This document shows, piece after piece, positions 18,410-29,990 of a stretch of DNA of 64,000 nt. Both the position numbers and the translations under genes were made by a program. Location: assembly GCA_036268875.1 (NCBI GenBank), contig DATATI010000079.1, forward strand, positions 186,001-250,000, read 5' to 3'. Origin of the DNA: Polyangia bacterium (GTDB taxonomy: Bacteria; Myxococcota_A; Polyangia; Fen-1088). The first letter of the stretch is position 1, and each line of letters begins with the position of its first letter. The notes beneath the pieces are model-generated. The model did no database searches. It was not told where the DNA came from and was given only the letters and a program-made list of their open reading frames with translations.

Positions 18410-18652
18410 ATGAACGTCGTCATTCCGCCGCTGTTTTTCTATGCCCTGGGCGCGATGCTGATCACCTTCGGCGCGTTGCGGGCGGTCACCTTTGGCCGGC
18501 GCAGGCCCGAGCGCGAACTGAATGAACAAGACAACGCCGCCCGCGCCGGCGAGCGCCGCCGTCATCTGCGCTTTGGCGTCATCTGGGTGCTGATGGGGTT
18601 GTTCTTGATCGCCTCGACGGCGGGCGTGCTCAAGATGCGCTCGCCGTTTTAG
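18410..18652 (+). CDS. Small two-helix membrane protein
   Basis: 80 aa, ATG 18410, 27 bp after the RNase Y-like stop. Two hydrophobic helices (about residues 5-26 and 55-73) flank a strongly charged loop rich in Arg and Glu (RRRPERELNEQDNAARAGERRR). This is typical of a small inner-membrane protein. I do not recognise a family. No strong ribosome-binding site is visible (GGCGAG at about 18397). Its last 23 bp overlap the convergently transcribed exporter gene. The two-helix pattern with a polar loop makes it a likely real gene rather than a chance frame. Confidence 0.6.
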   Translation: MNVVIPPLFFYALGAMLITFGALRAVTFGRRRPERELNEQDNAARAGERRRHLRFGVIWVLMGLFLIASTAGVLKMRSPF

Positions 18653-21086
18653 CCTTCGCCTTCGACCGGCGCGCCCGCAGCAGGATGATCGCCGGCAGCG
18701 CCGCGATGGCCGCCATCAGGCACGCCACCTCGCCCAGGATGGCCATCTCGCCGAAGCCCTGCAGCGCCTGGTTGCGCGCCGCCAGCAGCGACCCGTAGCC
18801 GACGATGGTCGTCCACGAACACAGGGCCACCGCCGCGCCGGTGGAGATCACCGCCTTGACGATGTTGCCCTCCTCGCGATAGCGGGTGACCACATTCAAG
18901 GCATATTCGGCCCCGATACCGAAGGTGATGGGCAAGGCGATGAAGTTCAGGAACGTCACCCGCACGCCCGCCCATCCCGCCGCGCCCACCATGATCAGCA
19001 CGCCCAACAAAAGCGTGCTCACCGCCGCCACGGCGGCCGACGGCGGGCGGATGATCATGAGGATGATCAGCACCACGGCGATCAGCGACGCTGCGGTGGC
19101 GATGGGCCCGTCGTGCAGGACCGAGCGAATCATGGCCCCGAAGACCACCGCCGAGCCGGAGGTCTCCAGCGTCTTTCCGTTGGGCAGGTGCAGGTACTGC
19201 AGAACCGCGGCGATGCGCAGCAGGTCGCGGCCGCTCCACACCGATACGCCTTTCTCGGGCGGATAAACCAGCACCACCCGTCCGACGGTGCCGTCGACCT
19301 CGGTGAAGGGCCGCCGCGCGATGGGCGGCAGATCCTGCGGGCCGACCTCGTGCAGCGCATCGGGGGGATCGACCTGCTTAATCTGGTCGCGCTCTTTTCC
19401 TTCCAGGACGTCCAGCGCCGGGTCGCGCGCCAGCTTGCGGATCTGGGCGATGATCTTCAGCTTGCGCTGCTGCTCCTCGGAGGTGCCGGGCAGGAGGTCG
19501 TAGATGGTGGCGATCTGTCCAATGACGTCGGGGCCGGGCAGTTCGGTGTCCTGCTTGCGGATGGTGGCTTTCACCGCCTCCACCTCGTCCAGCTGGTCGG
19601 CCAGGATGATGGTCGGCGAGGGCCAGCGTCCGAAGATCTTGTCGAAGCTTTTGTTGAACTGCTTGGCCTCTTCGCTGGTGTCGATCTTCGAGTTCAATTT
19701 GCGAAAGTCGTACTCGAACGGATCCTTCAGAAAGTGGGTCATTCCGAACAGCGCCAGCACCGTCGCGATGCCGAACAGCATCGCGGTGGGCTTCGGATTA
19801 CGGCCGATCCAGCGCGCCAGCGGCCCCAGATCCAGCGGCGGGCGCGTCGCGCCTTTGTCGCCGCCGTCTCGGCGGTCCAGCAGCGTCAGCAGCGCCGGCA
19901 GCACGGTGAAGGTGGCGATCCAGCAGGCCAGCGCCCCCACCGCGCCCATCAAGCCGAACTGATAGAAGCCGCGAAAGCTGGTGACCATCAACGACGCGTA
20001 CGCCGCCGACGCCGCGATCGATGCCACCAGGGTGCCGCGCCAGACGCCGCCGATGGCCGAGCGCAATGATTCGTCGGCCGACAGCCCCTGAGCGCGGTGC
20101 TCTTCATAACGTGACATCAGGACGATGGCGTAGTTGATGCCGTTGCCCACGATGATCGAGCCCAGGAACGCCGTCGACGAATTCAGGTAACCAAACGACA
20201 AATCAGCCACCGCGAAGGCGACGATGGCGCCCACGCCGGCCGGGATCCCGGTCAGCGGAATAGCGCGAAAACGCCTGAAATAAAGCCCGATCGACAGACC
20301 CACCAGACACAAGCAGGTGAGGGTGACGGACAGGATGTCGCGCTCGACGGCGTGGCGGGCCGCGATGGCGGTGGTGACCGGCCCGGCGATCTCGGCGGTC
20401 ATCTGTGGGTGGTAACGCGACGGCGGATCGGCGGCGATGAGCTCGCCGGCGGCCCTCCACAGCGCTTCGCCGGCGTTCTCCACGAACAGGCCGCCGGGCG
20501 GCAGGGCGGCGATCCACAGGTACTGCCCGTTGTTGCTGCTGAACAGACCGTCGGGGAAACGATCATCGATGTTGTTCTGGTGGCCGATGCGCTTTTGCAT
20601 CGAATCCAGCGGTTCGTCGTCACCCAGCGAGACAAACAGCGGGTTCTTGCGCTTGTTGATCTCGGTGCGCAGACGATCGCGGATACCTTCCAGGTCGTCT
20701 TCCGAAACGTACAGCCATTTGTTGCGCTGAAAGAAGTCGCGCACGTCGCGGACGTTGTACGCGGCCAGGGCCGCCACCGACGGCGGCAAGGCGCGCAGCT
20801 TGGCGGTCAGCGCCTCGGCATAACGCAGGTTGGCCGCCGGATCGGGCGAGCGAATGCCGATCAGCAGCAGCGACAGATCACCCAGCCGTTTTTGGGTCCG
20901 GGCCAGGGCCACCACGCCGGGGTCGTTGCTGGGCAAAAGCTCGGAAAAGGCCGTGCGCAGCTTCAGCCGCTTGGCCAGCAGCGTTCCGCCGGCGCCGATC
21001 AAGGCCGCCAGGATCAAGACCAGCATGGGATTGCTGGCCACCCATCGGTGGTAACGGGTCACCCCGCTCGACGGTGGCGAAGACAT
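18630..21086 (-). CDS. MMPL/RND-family membrane exporter
   Basis: 818 aa, read leftward from ATG at 21086. The two-fold RND layout is visible: an N-terminal helix (about 17-38), a large periplasmic loop, a block of five or six helices (about 245-410), a second helix with a second periplasmic loop, and a final helix block (about 665-808). The short segments GNGINYAIVLMSRYEE and GIGAEYALNVVTRYREE are the paired helix-4 regions typical of MMPL/HpnN-like exporters, which move lipids or hydrophobic compounds using the proton gradient. There is no adjacent membrane-fusion protein. A probable outer-membrane protein gene is divergent from it, so the two may serve one envelope transport task; that is inference. 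Substrate unknown; HpnN-like hopanoid transport is one possibility. Confidence 0.8.
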   Translation of the reverse strand: MSSPPSSGVTRYHRWVASNPMLVLILAALIGAGGTLLAKRLKLRTAFSELLPSNDPGVVALARTQKRLGDLSLLLIGIRSPDPAANLRYAEALTAKLRALPPSVAALAAYNVRDVRDFFQRNKWLYVSEDDLEGIRDRLRTEINKRKNPLFVSLGDDEPLDSMQKRIGHQNNIDDRFPDGLFSSNNGQYLWIAALPPGGLFVENAGEALWRAAGELIAADPPSRYHPQMTAEIAGPVTTAIAARHAVERDILSVTLTCLCLVGLSIGLYFRRFRAIPLTGIPAGVGAIVAFAVADLSFGYLNSSTAFLGSIIVGNGINYAIVLMSRYEEHRAQGLSADESLRSAIGGVWRGTLVASIAASAAYASLMVTSFRGFYQFGLMGAVGALACWIATFTVLPALLTLLDRRDGGDKGATRPPLDLGPLARWIGRNPKPTAMLFGIATVLALFGMTHFLKDPFEYDFRKLNSKIDTSEEAKQFNKSFDKIFGRWPSPTIILADQLDEVEAVKATIRKQDTELPGPDVIGQIATIYDLLPGTSEEQQRKLKIIAQIRKLARDPALDVLEGKERDQIKQVDPPDALHEVGPQDLPPIARRPFTEVDGTVGRVVLVYPPEKGVSVWSGRDLLRIAAVLQYLHLPNGKTLETSGSAVVFGAMIRSVLHDGPIATAASLIAVVLIILMIIRPPSAAVAAVSTLLLGVLIMVGAAGWAGVRVTFLNFIALPITFGIGAEYALNVVTRYREEGNIVKAVISTGAAVALCSWTTIVGYGSLLAARNQALQGFGEMAILGEVACLMAAIAALPAIILLRARRSKAKAKTASAS

Positions 21087-21155
21087 GGGGGCTGAAAGCT
21101 ACCAGGGATTGCGGTCGATCGGGAGTTTCGACCGTCGGAGAGGGCGCTGCCTACA

Positions 21156-22595
21156 GTGTCGGTCAGCCCGATAGGTTTACGTGCTGTTGTTCTCGATCGT
21201 ATGCTTCGATGGATGCGCCTATTTAGCTTGGATTGGTTCAGGCGCGCGGTTCCCCCCGCCGCGACCCTGTTCCTGCTTCTATGCTCGACTCGCGCCTTCG
21301 CTGTGGGCGAGGTGATCACCGACGTGCGCGTCTTGGATAATCAGCGCACGGAAGAAGACACCATTCGCTCGATCGCCGGGGTGAAGATCGGCGACACGCT
21401 GGAGCTGGACACGCTGGAGGCGGTGCGCGAACGCCTGAACAGCTCGGGCCTTTTCGCCGACACCAACGTCTGGTGGGAACAGGCTGGCGCCGGCGTGCGC
21501 ATCAACATCGCGGTCAAGGACAAGTTCCCTTGGGCGCCGGTGCCGACGGCCAGCTGGTCGGCGAACAACAGAGCGATCGGCATTCTGTTCGTGCACGGCA
21601 ACCTGTTCGGGCGCGGCAAGCAGATGGTGATTGGCGGCCGTCTGGCCGATCTCGACTCAGGCGCCGTGCTGGCCTACCGCGATCCCGCGTCGTTCGGAAG
21701 CTGGATCTACTGGCAGCTCCAGGGCAGTTACAAACGTGAGATTTTACCCGAGTACAACCCGGTGGTGCCGAAGCCCGACAACCCGATCCGGCAGACCACC
21801 CTCACCACCTTCGCCGTCGAGCCGCAGATCGGCGTCGCCTGGTTGCGACGGGTGAAGACGCAGGTGGCGTGGCGACTGTCGAAGGTCGAGGTGGGCGACA
21901 ACGCGTCGGTCGACGCCGCGGGCCAGCCGACTCAGCTGGCGACCCGCGGCGCCGTGGTGGGCATGGGCCGCGCCGGCGTCACCTTCGATTTTCGCGCCCG
22001 CGAATTTGCCGTGATGACCGGCTCCGCGCTGAGCGGCGGGATCGACGTCGCCAGTCCCGGGTTCAAGAGTGACCTGACTTTCTGGCGTATCGGCGCCAGT
22101 TACGAACAAGGGGTGAAGTTTTTTCGCAGCCAGAACTTCATCTACAACGTCGGCGGCACAATCGGCGGCAACCTGCCATTGTGGATGGAGAACACTGCCG
22201 GCGGCCCCGATTTGCGCGGGTATCTTACGCAGCAGTTCCGCGGTGACAGCCAGCTGACCGCGAAGGTCGAGTACCATTTCCCGTTGTTCTCCATCGGGTC
22301 GATGGACTTCCGGGCGCTGGGCTTTTATGACGCCACGGCGATCTGGTTCCGTTCGCTGCCGGACATGTACCCCGCAGGTGACGCCTTCGGATATCGCATT
22401 CGCGACACGCCCGACCAGCGCACGTTCCCGGAGCAGGTGAAACAGGGGCTCGACCTGAGCCGCGACATCCATACCGACGTGGGCGCCGGCTTGCGTTTCT
22501 TCTTACGCTCGGTGGCGGTGCCGCTGGTCGGCTTCGACGCCGGCTACGGAATCGAGGCTCGAAAATGGCGTTTTCTCCTGATTGTCGGGGCGTGA
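21156..22595 (+). CDS. Omp85/BamA-superfamily outer-membrane protein with one POTRA
   Basis: 479 aa from GTG 21156 (GGAGAGGG at about 21137-21143); ATG 21213 would give a more ordinary signal peptide and is the main alternative. The signal ends near STRAFA|VGEV. Residues about 50-125 are POTRA-like (EVITDVRVLDNQRTEEDTI, then GDTLELD and LNSSGLFADTNVWWE). The remainder, about 350 residues, alternates aromatic and polar residues in short strands as in a 16-strand barrel. With a single POTRA it resembles the smaller Omp85-related surface-antigen proteins rather than full BamA, and the C-terminal residue is Ala rather than the usual aromatic. Likely role is insertion or passage of a protein or lipid at the outer membrane. 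Confidence 0.7.
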   Translation: MSVSPIGLRAVVLDRMLRWMRLFSLDWFRRAVPPAATLFLLLCSTRAFAVGEVITDVRVLDNQRTEEDTIRSIAGVKIGDTLELDTLEAVRERLNSSGLFADTNVWWEQAGAGVRINIAVKDKFPWAPVPTASWSANNRAIGILFVHGNLFGRGKQMVIGGRLADLDSGAVLAYRDPASFGSWIYWQLQGSYKREILPEYNPVVPKPDNPIRQTTLTTFAVEPQIGVAWLRRVKTQVAWRLSKVEVGDNASVDAAGQPTQLATRGAVVGMGRAGVTFDFRAREFAVMTGSALSGGIDVASPGFKSDLTFWRIGASYEQGVKFFRSQNFIYNVGGTIGGNLPLWMENTAGGPDLRGYLTQQFRGDSQLTAKVEYHFPLFSIGSMDFRALGFYDATAIWFRSLPDMYPAGDAFGYRIRDTPDQRTFPEQVKQGLDLSRDIHTDVGAGLRFFLRSVAVPLVGFDAGYGIEARKWRFLLIVGA

Positions 22596-22734
22596 CAGGG
22601 TGACCAGCCAGTGACAACCACATCACCGGTTGGTGTCGGAAAGTAAACTCTATGGGTGGTGAAGGTTCACCACTGGCAGACCCTTCCCCGAAACGGGGGC
22701 GAGGAATATCCGCTGCTTAGCGCTGGGCAAGGTC

Positions 22735-23475
22735 GTGGCGTGTGGGTTGCTTTTGTTAACGCCAACGATGTCAGTGCTTCCTTTGTCCGTTCTGGGCTCG
22801 GCCGCCCGCGAGGCCGTTTCGTTTCGTCAACTGGCGCCGCTGCCGCTACCGAAGGTGCTGCTGTGCGATCTCGACGGGACGCTGGTGGACAGCATGCCGA
22901 CCCTGGCGGACCTGGCCACCGACGTGATGGAAGAGACCTTCGGCACGCCCCGCATTCTGGCGCGCGAGCTGTACCTGGCCACCTGCGGCCTGCCCTTCAT
23001 CAAGCAACTGGAAGAGATCTTCCCGGGCGACACGCGCAACACCGGCGCTTCCGACGTCTTCGAGGGCCGCAAGCCCGCCCGCTGCAGCAGCATCGGGATG
23101 CCGGTTGACACCCGCCGAGCGCTTGAGCGTTTGCGCGCCCGTGGCGTCCGCATCGCCGTCTCGTCCAACAACGGAGTCGAGAACGTGGCCACCTTCGCCC
23201 GTCAGGCCGACTTCAAATTCGATCTCGTGCTGGGGTTCGGCGGGGGCCTGGCCAAGGGCAAACCGCACCTGGACAGGTCCGCCCGCACCTTCAAGGTCGA
23301 TCGCCAGGAAATGCTTTTCGTCGGCGATTCGCTGCACGACGGTGAGATCGCCGAGCGCGAGGGCGTGCCCTTCGTCGGGGTGGCCGGCACGTTCTCGCCG
23401 GAGCGGTTCACCCTGCGTTTTCCGCACGTCCCCGTGATTCGCAGGTTCTCCGCGCTGCCTGACCTGTTCGTTTGA
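22735..23475 (+). CDS. HAD-superfamily phosphatase, PGP/Gph-like
   Basis: 246 aa. HAD motif I is LCDLDGTLVDS (nucleophile Asp and acid/base Asp two residues on), motif II the Ser in IAVSSNNG, motif III the Lys in GLAKGKPHLD, and motif IV VGDSLHDGEIA. A helical cap sits between motifs I and II. GTG 22735 is the longest start; ATG 22768 is equally possible, since homology can only be argued from PKVLLCDLDG on. Its stop lies within 30 bp of the nucleotidyltransferase start, the first of four close junctions, so it probably opens the five-gene operon. In that setting it may dephosphorylate a phosphorylated polyol or phosphodiester intermediate; the substrate cannot be read from sequence. Confidence 0.75.
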   Translation: MACGLLLLTPTMSVLPLSVLGSAAREAVSFRQLAPLPLPKVLLCDLDGTLVDSMPTLADLATDVMEETFGTPRILARELYLATCGLPFIKQLEEIFPGDTRNTGASDVFEGRKPARCSSIGMPVDTRRALERLRARGVRIAVSSNNGVENVATFARQADFKFDLVLGFGGGLAKGKPHLDRSARTFKVDRQEMLFVGDSLHDGEIAEREGVPFVGVAGTFSPERFTLRFPHVPVIRRFSALPDLFV

Positions 23476-23501
23476 GCGTGCGCGCAGTACCCTCGTCAGC
23501 G

Positions 23502-24257
23502 ATGACCCACCAGGCGGGGCGTGGGTTCGACCGATCGGACGCGCCGGTGATCCTGATGGCCGCTGGCCTGGGCAGCCGGTTGGGGGCGCTGACCGCGCAG
23601 TTGCCCAAGGCGCTGATCACCGTCGCCGGCAAGCCGTTGCTGGCCTACGCCGTGGCCTTCGCCCAGGCCGTCACCAGCGGCGAGGTGATCGTCGTCGGAG
23701 GGTTTCAATACGAACGTGTGGCCGCCGAGATCGCCGACCGCGCGCTGCCGGTGACCCTGGTGCAGAACCCGCATTTTCGTGACGGCAACTTGATCTCGCT
23801 GCTGGCGGCGCGAGCGGCGGTGGGAGCGCGGGGTTTTCTGCTGATGAACGTCGACCACATTTACCGGCCGGCCATTGCCCGCCTGGCCGCGCTGCCGGCC
23901 GACGAGATCACCGCCTTCGTCGACCACGATCGCACCCTCGGCACCGACGATATGAAGGTGGCCCGCGACGACGACGGACGGGTGCGCCTCATCTCCAAGC
24001 AGCTCACCACATTCGACCGCGGTTACGTCGGCATGACCCGCGTCCCGTCGTCGGCGACGGCGCGCTACTGGGCCGAGGCGGAAGCGGCGTTGGCCGCCGA
24101 GGGCCGGGCCATCGCCGTCGAACGCGTGCTGGCCCGGCTGGCCGCGGCCGGGCAGCCGCCGCAGTGCCGCGACATCAGCGGCCACGGCTGGCTGGAGGTC
24201 GACCTGCCCGACGAGCGCGACCACGCCGAGCGCGTGCTGGCGTCGGGGAGCTGGTGA
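23502..24257 (+). CDS. Nucleotidyltransferase, sugar- or inositol-phosphate type
   Basis: 251 aa from ATG 23502; a TTG at 23472 overlapping the previous stop would add ten residues. The GT-A-like nucleotidyltransferase signature is clear: ILMAAGLGSRLGALT, then the Lys of LPKALITVAGKPLL, and the metal-binding Asp in LLMNVDHIY. These enzymes condense CTP, UTP or another NTP with a phosphorylated sugar or alcohol, releasing pyrophosphate. The sequence HFRDGNLISLLAAR with DFD-type DHDRTLGTDDMKV resembles MobA-like and inositol-1-phosphate cytidylyltransferases. It stands beside a CDP-alcohol phosphotransferase gene, so a CDP-activated alcohol is the most economical product. The stop overlaps the next start in GTGA. 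Confidence 0.75.
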   Translation: MTHQAGRGFDRSDAPVILMAAGLGSRLGALTAQLPKALITVAGKPLLAYAVAFAQAVTSGEVIVVGGFQYERVAAEIADRALPVTLVQNPHFRDGNLISLLAARAAVGARGFLLMNVDHIYRPAIARLAALPADEITAFVDHDRTLGTDDMKVARDDDGRVRLISKQLTTFDRGYVGMTRVPSSATARYWAEAEAALAAEGRAIAVERVLARLAAAGQPPQCRDISGHGWLEVDLPDERDHAERVLASGSW

Positions 24258-25078
24258 CCGCCGCCTACGCGCGCGAGCTGGACGTCGCCCGCGCCGCGGC
24301 GCAGGCGGCAGCGGCGGTGATCCTGGAGCACTACTCCAAGGGCGGGATCGCCGTCGACACCAAGGCCGACGAATCGCCGGTCACCGCCGCCGACCGCGAC
24401 GCCAACACGGTGATCGTCAAACAGCTGCAAGCGGCGTTTCCCGATGATGGCATCCTCAGCGAGGAGTCACCGGATGATGGCCAGCGCCTGTCCAAGCGGC
24501 GAGTGTGGATCATCGATCCGCTGGACGGCACGCGGGATTTCGTGGCCCGCACCGGCGAGTTCGCGGTGCACATCGCCCTGGCCGTCGCCGGCGCCGCCGT
24601 GCTGGGCGTGGTGGCGCGGCCGGTGACGGCGTCCGTCTTCTTCGCGGTGGCGGGCGCCGGTGCTTTTGTGGCGCGCGACGGTCAGACGGCGTCGTTGGCG
24701 GTGTCGGAGACGGCCACCCTGGCCGACCTGCGTATCGGCGTCAGCCGCTTGAACCTCAGCAGCCGGGTCGGGGCGTGCTTGCAGGCGGCCGGTCTTGACG
24801 GACGCGCGGTGGCCATGGGCGCGTCGGTGAAATACATGGCGGTGGCGGGCGGCACGCTGGACGCCGCCATCAACCTCAGCCCGGGCGAATGCGAATGGGA
24901 CACCGCCGCGCCCGAGGTGATCGTGCGCGAAGCGGGCGGGCGCTTCACCGACGCCGACGGTCGGCCGTTCCGCTACAACCAGCCGAGCCCGTCGCACAAG
25001 CGCGGCAGCATCGTCAGCAACGGCCGCTGCCACGACGCCCTGGCGGCGCTGGTGGCGCCGTATGCTGACAACTTGTGA
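24254..25078 (+). CDS. Inositol-monophosphatase/CysQ-family phosphatase
   Basis: 274 aa from GTG 24254, preceded by GGGGAG at 24245-24250 and overlapping the previous stop as GTGA. The family signatures are present: ADESPVTAADRDAN with the metal-binding Glu region following at LSEESPDDG, WIIDPLDGTRDF (the DPxDGT metal site), and near the end WDTAAPEVIVREAGG, the second family motif. Members are Mg-dependent, lithium-sensitive phosphatases acting on myo-inositol monophosphate, 3'-phosphoadenosine 5'-phosphate or fructose bisphosphate. CysQ-like PAP hydrolysis is the generic guess; the operon context (CDP-alcohol chemistry) makes inositol or another polyol phosphate attractive. No sulfur-assimilation gene is near. 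Confidence 0.8.
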   Translation: MTAAYARELDVARAAAQAAAAVILEHYSKGGIAVDTKADESPVTAADRDANTVIVKQLQAAFPDDGILSEESPDDGQRLSKRRVWIIDPLDGTRDFVARTGEFAVHIALAVAGAAVLGVVARPVTASVFFAVAGAGAFVARDGQTASLAVSETATLADLRIGVSRLNLSSRVGACLQAAGLDGRAVAMGASVKYMAVAGGTLDAAINLSPGECEWDTAAPEVIVREAGGRFTDADGRPFRYNQPSPSHKRGSIVSNGRCHDALAALVAPYADNL

Positions 25079-25080
25079 CG

Positions 25081-25764
25081 ATGGCAGAAGACCCTTCGCC
25101 GCCGCGGATCCTGGTGGCCATCGACGGCATTGACGGCAGCGGCAAGTCGATCTTCGCTCAACGGTTTTCCCTGGCGCTGGACGCCGACGGGGTGCGCACG
25201 GTTTTATTTCACGTCGACGATTTTCGCCGCCCCATCGATTGGTCGCGCACCGATCGCGCCGCGCTGGATCTTTATTACGACGACTATTATGACCTGCCGG
25301 TGCTGGACGATTGCCTGCGAGCCTTCAGCGGCGGCCAGCCGTCGGTCGACGTGCGGCTGATCGATCTGCCGTCGGGCGTGGCGCAGCCAGCGCGACGGAT
25401 CGACTTCGCCGGTGTCGGTGTGGCCATCGTCGAAGGGGTCTTCGTGCGCCGGCTGGCGACCGTCGGGGCGGCGGCGACGGTGATCGTCATCGAGACCACG
25501 CCGGCGGAGGCGCGCCGACGCCTTCTCTCGCGCGACATTGCCAAGGGGCGCAGCCAGGCGGAGATCGCCCACCGTATCGCCGCTCGTTATTTTCCCGCCC
25601 AGGATCGCTATCGGGCGTTCACAGACGGGCAGCCGGCTCCGGCGGTGTCGATCGACAACGAAACGCCGAGCGCGGCCCGCCTGGCCTCGCTGGACCAGCG
25701 GCGCGTCCCGGCGGTGGTGCGGCGGGCTTTGCGCCGGCTTTTTCCCGACGGGACACCGCCGTGA
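25081..25764 (+). CDS. P-loop kinase of the uridine kinase/phosphoribulokinase family
   Basis: 227 aa from ATG 25081 (a GTG at 25075 overlaps the previous stop). The P-loop is AIDGIDGSGKSIFAQ, followed by the Asp-rich VLFHVDDFRRP typical of uridine kinase and related small-molecule kinases, and YYDDYYDLPVL, which corresponds to the substrate lid region. Later VAIVEGVFVRR matches the family's second strand (EG-F). The family phosphorylates nucleosides, ribulose phosphate, pantothenate or similar alcohols. It is the fourth member of the close-packed operon, so a polyol or inositol kinase role is possible, but a plain uridine kinase cannot be excluded. Confidence 0.7.
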   Translation: MAEDPSPPRILVAIDGIDGSGKSIFAQRFSLALDADGVRTVLFHVDDFRRPIDWSRTDRAALDLYYDDYYDLPVLDDCLRAFSGGQPSVDVRLIDLPSGVAQPARRIDFAGVGVAIVEGVFVRRLATVGAAATVIVIETTPAEARRRLLSRDIAKGRSQAEIAHRIAARYFPAQDRYRAFTDGQPAPAVSIDNETPSAARLASLDQRRVPAVVRRALRRLFPDGTPP

Positions 25765-25810
25765 TAGACCAAACCGCGTGTCGCACAGCCAAGGCAAAGA
25801 TCCGGAGGCG

Positions 25811-26881
25811 GTGATCCTGAAGGTGACCGGTGACGAGGCCGCGGGCGCGCGCCGGGTGGTCGCTGGTTTGCCGGTCGTCGAACGAGCGATCAAGCAGTTG
25901 GGGCGCCTCCCCACCACGCGGGTGACGGTGGCCAGCGACGGAACCATCGCCTTGCCGGCGTCGTTGCCCGCCAACACCAGCGTGCGTTCGTTGGCCGGCG
26001 ATCCGGGCGCGGCCCTGGCGGCCCTGCAGGCCGAACTGGGACAACCGCTGTTGCTGATGGGCGACGTGGTACGACCCCAGGCGCGAAAGTTTGATCAAGG
26101 TATCCGCGTGGTCGACGAAGCCACCCGGCGAAAGGCGGAGGACGCGGTGTTCGCCGATCTGCTGCGCGGCGACCTTGGCTTCGTCGCCCGCCACATCAAC
26201 AAGAAGGTTTCGTTCTGGTTCACGCGCCACGTGCTCTGCCGTCTGCCGGTGACACCCAACCAGGTCACCTTGGGCGCCGGCCTGCTGGGCCTGGGTGGCT
26301 GTGCGCTCATCGCCAGCGGTTGCCGACTGGCGATGGTGGCCGGATTCTTCCTGGCCCAGTTGCAGTCCATTCTCGACGGCTGCGACGGCGAGCTGGCCCG
26401 GGTCCGTTTTCAGCAGACCGACATCGGCGAATGGCTGGACACCATCGTCGACGATGTCTTGAATCTGGCGCTGGTCGGGGCCATCGGCGTGGGCCTGGGC
26501 CGGTGGGAAGGGCGCGCGGCGCCGATGTGGTGGGGCCTTTGCGGCTGCGCGATGTTGCTGACCTACAACGTCATCGCCTACCGCGAGCTGGTCAAGCAAG
26601 GCGAGGGCGGCGAGGTCCTGAAGATCCGCTGGTGGTGGGCCCGCGGTCAGGACTTCGCCGAGGTTCTCTCAGATGGAAAACCAACCAGCGGGTTCAACCT
26701 GCTGGTGGCGCTGGGCAAGCGCGATTTCTTCGTTTTCGCCTGGCTGGTGCTGGCGGCGCTGGGCTTCCTGAAGGTCGTGCTGGTTTACGCGGTGGTCATC
26801 GCGGCGATCTACTTTGTCGTCGCCATCATTCAGCTCGTCGCCTCGCCGCGCCCGCGGCCGCGCGCGCCCAACCCGGGCTGA
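25811..26881 (+). CDS. CDP-alcohol phosphotransferase with nucleotidyltransferase-like N-terminus
   Basis: About 356 aa if GTG 25811 is the start (GTG 25778 and 25823 are alternatives; GGAGG lies at 25804-25808). The diagnostic CDP-alcohol phosphotransferase motif DGxxARx8GxxxDxxxD is complete: DGELARVRFQQTDIG, then EWLD and TIVDD, in the first half of a domain with about six membrane helices. The preceding 120 residues resemble a nucleotidyltransferase fold that has lost its N-terminal glycine loop (GLPVVERAIKQLG, LLMGDVVRP). The combination is close to archaeal bifunctional IPCT/DIPPS, which makes di-myo-inositol phosphate phosphate. The enzyme should join a CDP-alcohol to a second alcohol at the membrane. 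It follows the kinase by about 46 bp. Confidence 0.75.
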   Translation: MILKVTGDEAAGARRVVAGLPVVERAIKQLGRLPTTRVTVASDGTIALPASLPANTSVRSLAGDPGAALAALQAELGQPLLLMGDVVRPQARKFDQGIRVVDEATRRKAEDAVFADLLRGDLGFVARHINKKVSFWFTRHVLCRLPVTPNQVTLGAGLLGLGGCALIASGCRLAMVAGFFLAQLQSILDGCDGELARVRFQQTDIGEWLDTIVDDVLNLALVGAIGVGLGRWEGRAAPMWWGLCGCAMLLTYNVIAYRELVKQGEGGEVLKIRWWWARGQDFAEVLSDGKPTSGFNLLVALGKRDFFVFAWLVLAALGFLKVVLVYAVVIAAIYFVVAIIQLVASPRPRPRAPNPG

Positions 26882-26918
26882 CTCGACTTGCGCCAGGTCC
26901 TTCCGCGCAATAAGGTGA

Positions 26919-26942
26919 ATCGCCCCGACAAACCGGGGCGAT
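26919..26942 (+). promoter_or_regulatory. Hairpin directly upstream of secA start
   Basis: ATCGCCCCG at 26919-26927 pairs perfectly with CGGGGCGAT at 26934-26942, a 9-bp stem with a 6-nt loop ACAAAC. It ends 6 nt before the secA ATG at 26949, and the only purine-rich ribosome-binding candidate (GGGGCG) lies inside the 3' arm. No T-run follows, so it is not a normal intrinsic terminator. A role in secA translation control is inference. Confidence 0.5.
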
Positions 26943-26948
26943 CACCCC

Positions 26949-29986
<3,038 letters not shown>

Positions 29987-29990
<4 letters not shown>

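Noticed and set aside
22656-23108. 150-codon frame ahead of the HAD phosphatase
   Set aside because: It overlaps the HAD gene in a different frame, and that gene shows complete catalytic motifs.
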